From Deltaproteobacteria bacterium (lineage in GTDB: Bacteria > Desulfobacterota > Desulfobacteria > Desulfobacterales > C00003060): a DNA stretch of 5,013 bases. A program made the translations under genes and the position numbers. Location: contig JAFDFO010000206.1 in the NCBI GenBank assembly GCA_019309815.1, positions 1 to 5,013 of the forward strand, in the 5' to 3' direction. The notes beneath the pieces were generated by a model, which made no database searches, had not been told where the DNA came from, and was given only the letters and a program-made list of their open reading frames with translations. Positions 4,817 through 5,013 of this stretch are shown piece after piece; position 1 is the first letter of the stretch, and each line of letters begins with the position of its first letter.

Positions 4817-5013
4817 TTAGTGGCCACAGGTGGTACAGCTCGTGGCAGTGCATGCCGTGCAGGCATCACCCTTAGAACTTGAGAACTGACCATCGCTCTT
4901 GTGGCTGAAAGCGGAGAGTAACTTTTTGACCTTCTTGCCGTTGCAGGTAGGGCAGGTGACTTTGTCGTTTCCAAAGACAAGGACCTCAAATTCCCTGTCG
5001 CATTTCGCACAAT
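4817..5013 (-). CDS. FmdB-type small zinc-ribbon protein, C-terminal part (5' end outside window)
   Basis: The frame enters at the right edge and codes 64 residues to TAA 4819-4817. It starts CAKCDREFEVLVFG and continues VTCPTCNGKKVKKLLSAF, so two CxxC knuckles (window residues 1/4 and 20/23) make a four-cysteine zinc ribbon as in the FmdB/CxxC_CXXC_SSSS family. Only about five to ten N-terminal residues should be missing (typically an MPIYEY-like start). The tail after residue 45 is low-complexity and cysteine-rich, with C51, C54, C59, C62 and H64. Known: the family is named from a formamidase-associated regulator, and its molecular role is mostly undefined. It is two bases ahead of hemC and on the same strand, so the two are very likely co-transcribed and coupled. 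A link to metal or redox control of tetrapyrrole synthesis is only a guess. Confidence 0.85.
   Translation of the reverse strand, partial: CAKCDREFEVLVFGNDKVTCPTCNGKKVKKLLSAFSHKSDGQFSSSKGDACTACTATSCTTCGH

Noticed and set aside
4174..4875. Plus-strand open frame of 233 codons
   Set aside because: It lies antisense to hemC, whose family motifs are complete on the minus strand. Its product is serine/arginine-rich without any recognisable domain.

Overview
The window reads as bacterial chromosome, most likely from a sulfate-reducing-type member of the Desulfobacterota (former Deltaproteobacteria). That assignment is an inference from three things: the compact tetrapyrrole cluster with a fused CobA-HemD protein next to hemC and an FmdB-type zinc ribbon, the general look of the protein sequences, and a heptad-type spacer repeat. 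No rRNA or other phylogenetic marker is present. All genes that can be supported run on the minus strand, so the biological order is from position 5013 down to 1.

Region 1 (5013 to 2110) is a tetrapyrrole operon. It opens with the C-terminal 64 residues of a small zinc-ribbon protein. Two bases later comes hemC (hydroxymethylbilane synthase). After a 245-base gap follows a fusion of uroporphyrinogen-III C-methyltransferase (CobA/SUMT) and uroporphyrinogen-III synthase (HemD). Together the last two proteins take porphobilinogen through hydroxymethylbilane and uroporphyrinogen III to precorrin-2, the branch point for siroheme, cobalamin and, in many sulfate reducers, siroheme-derived heme. The hemC to cobA-hemD gap is almost filled by a 231-base imperfect palindromic element carrying four stem-loops.

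Region 2 (2109 to 1765) is an AT-rich spacer without a convincing gene. It holds a heptad tandem repeat, a 17-codon plus-strand mini-ORF with a strong Shine-Dalgarno sequence, and an inverted duplication of a promoter/operator block. One copy of that block overlaps the -10 of a good minus-strand promoter for the genes downstream.

Region 3 (1764 to 1) is a type IV (AbiE-like) toxin-antitoxin pair. The antitoxin/regulator (AbiEi_2 type) is split by a frameshift, probably with loss of about 45-50 residues. The AbiEii-type nucleotidyltransferase is intact for 293 codons and runs off the left edge. It starts inside the last part of the antitoxin frame. The pair appears to be an accessory insertion downstream of a housekeeping pathway. 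The broken antitoxin next to an apparently intact toxin is the most notable biological point.
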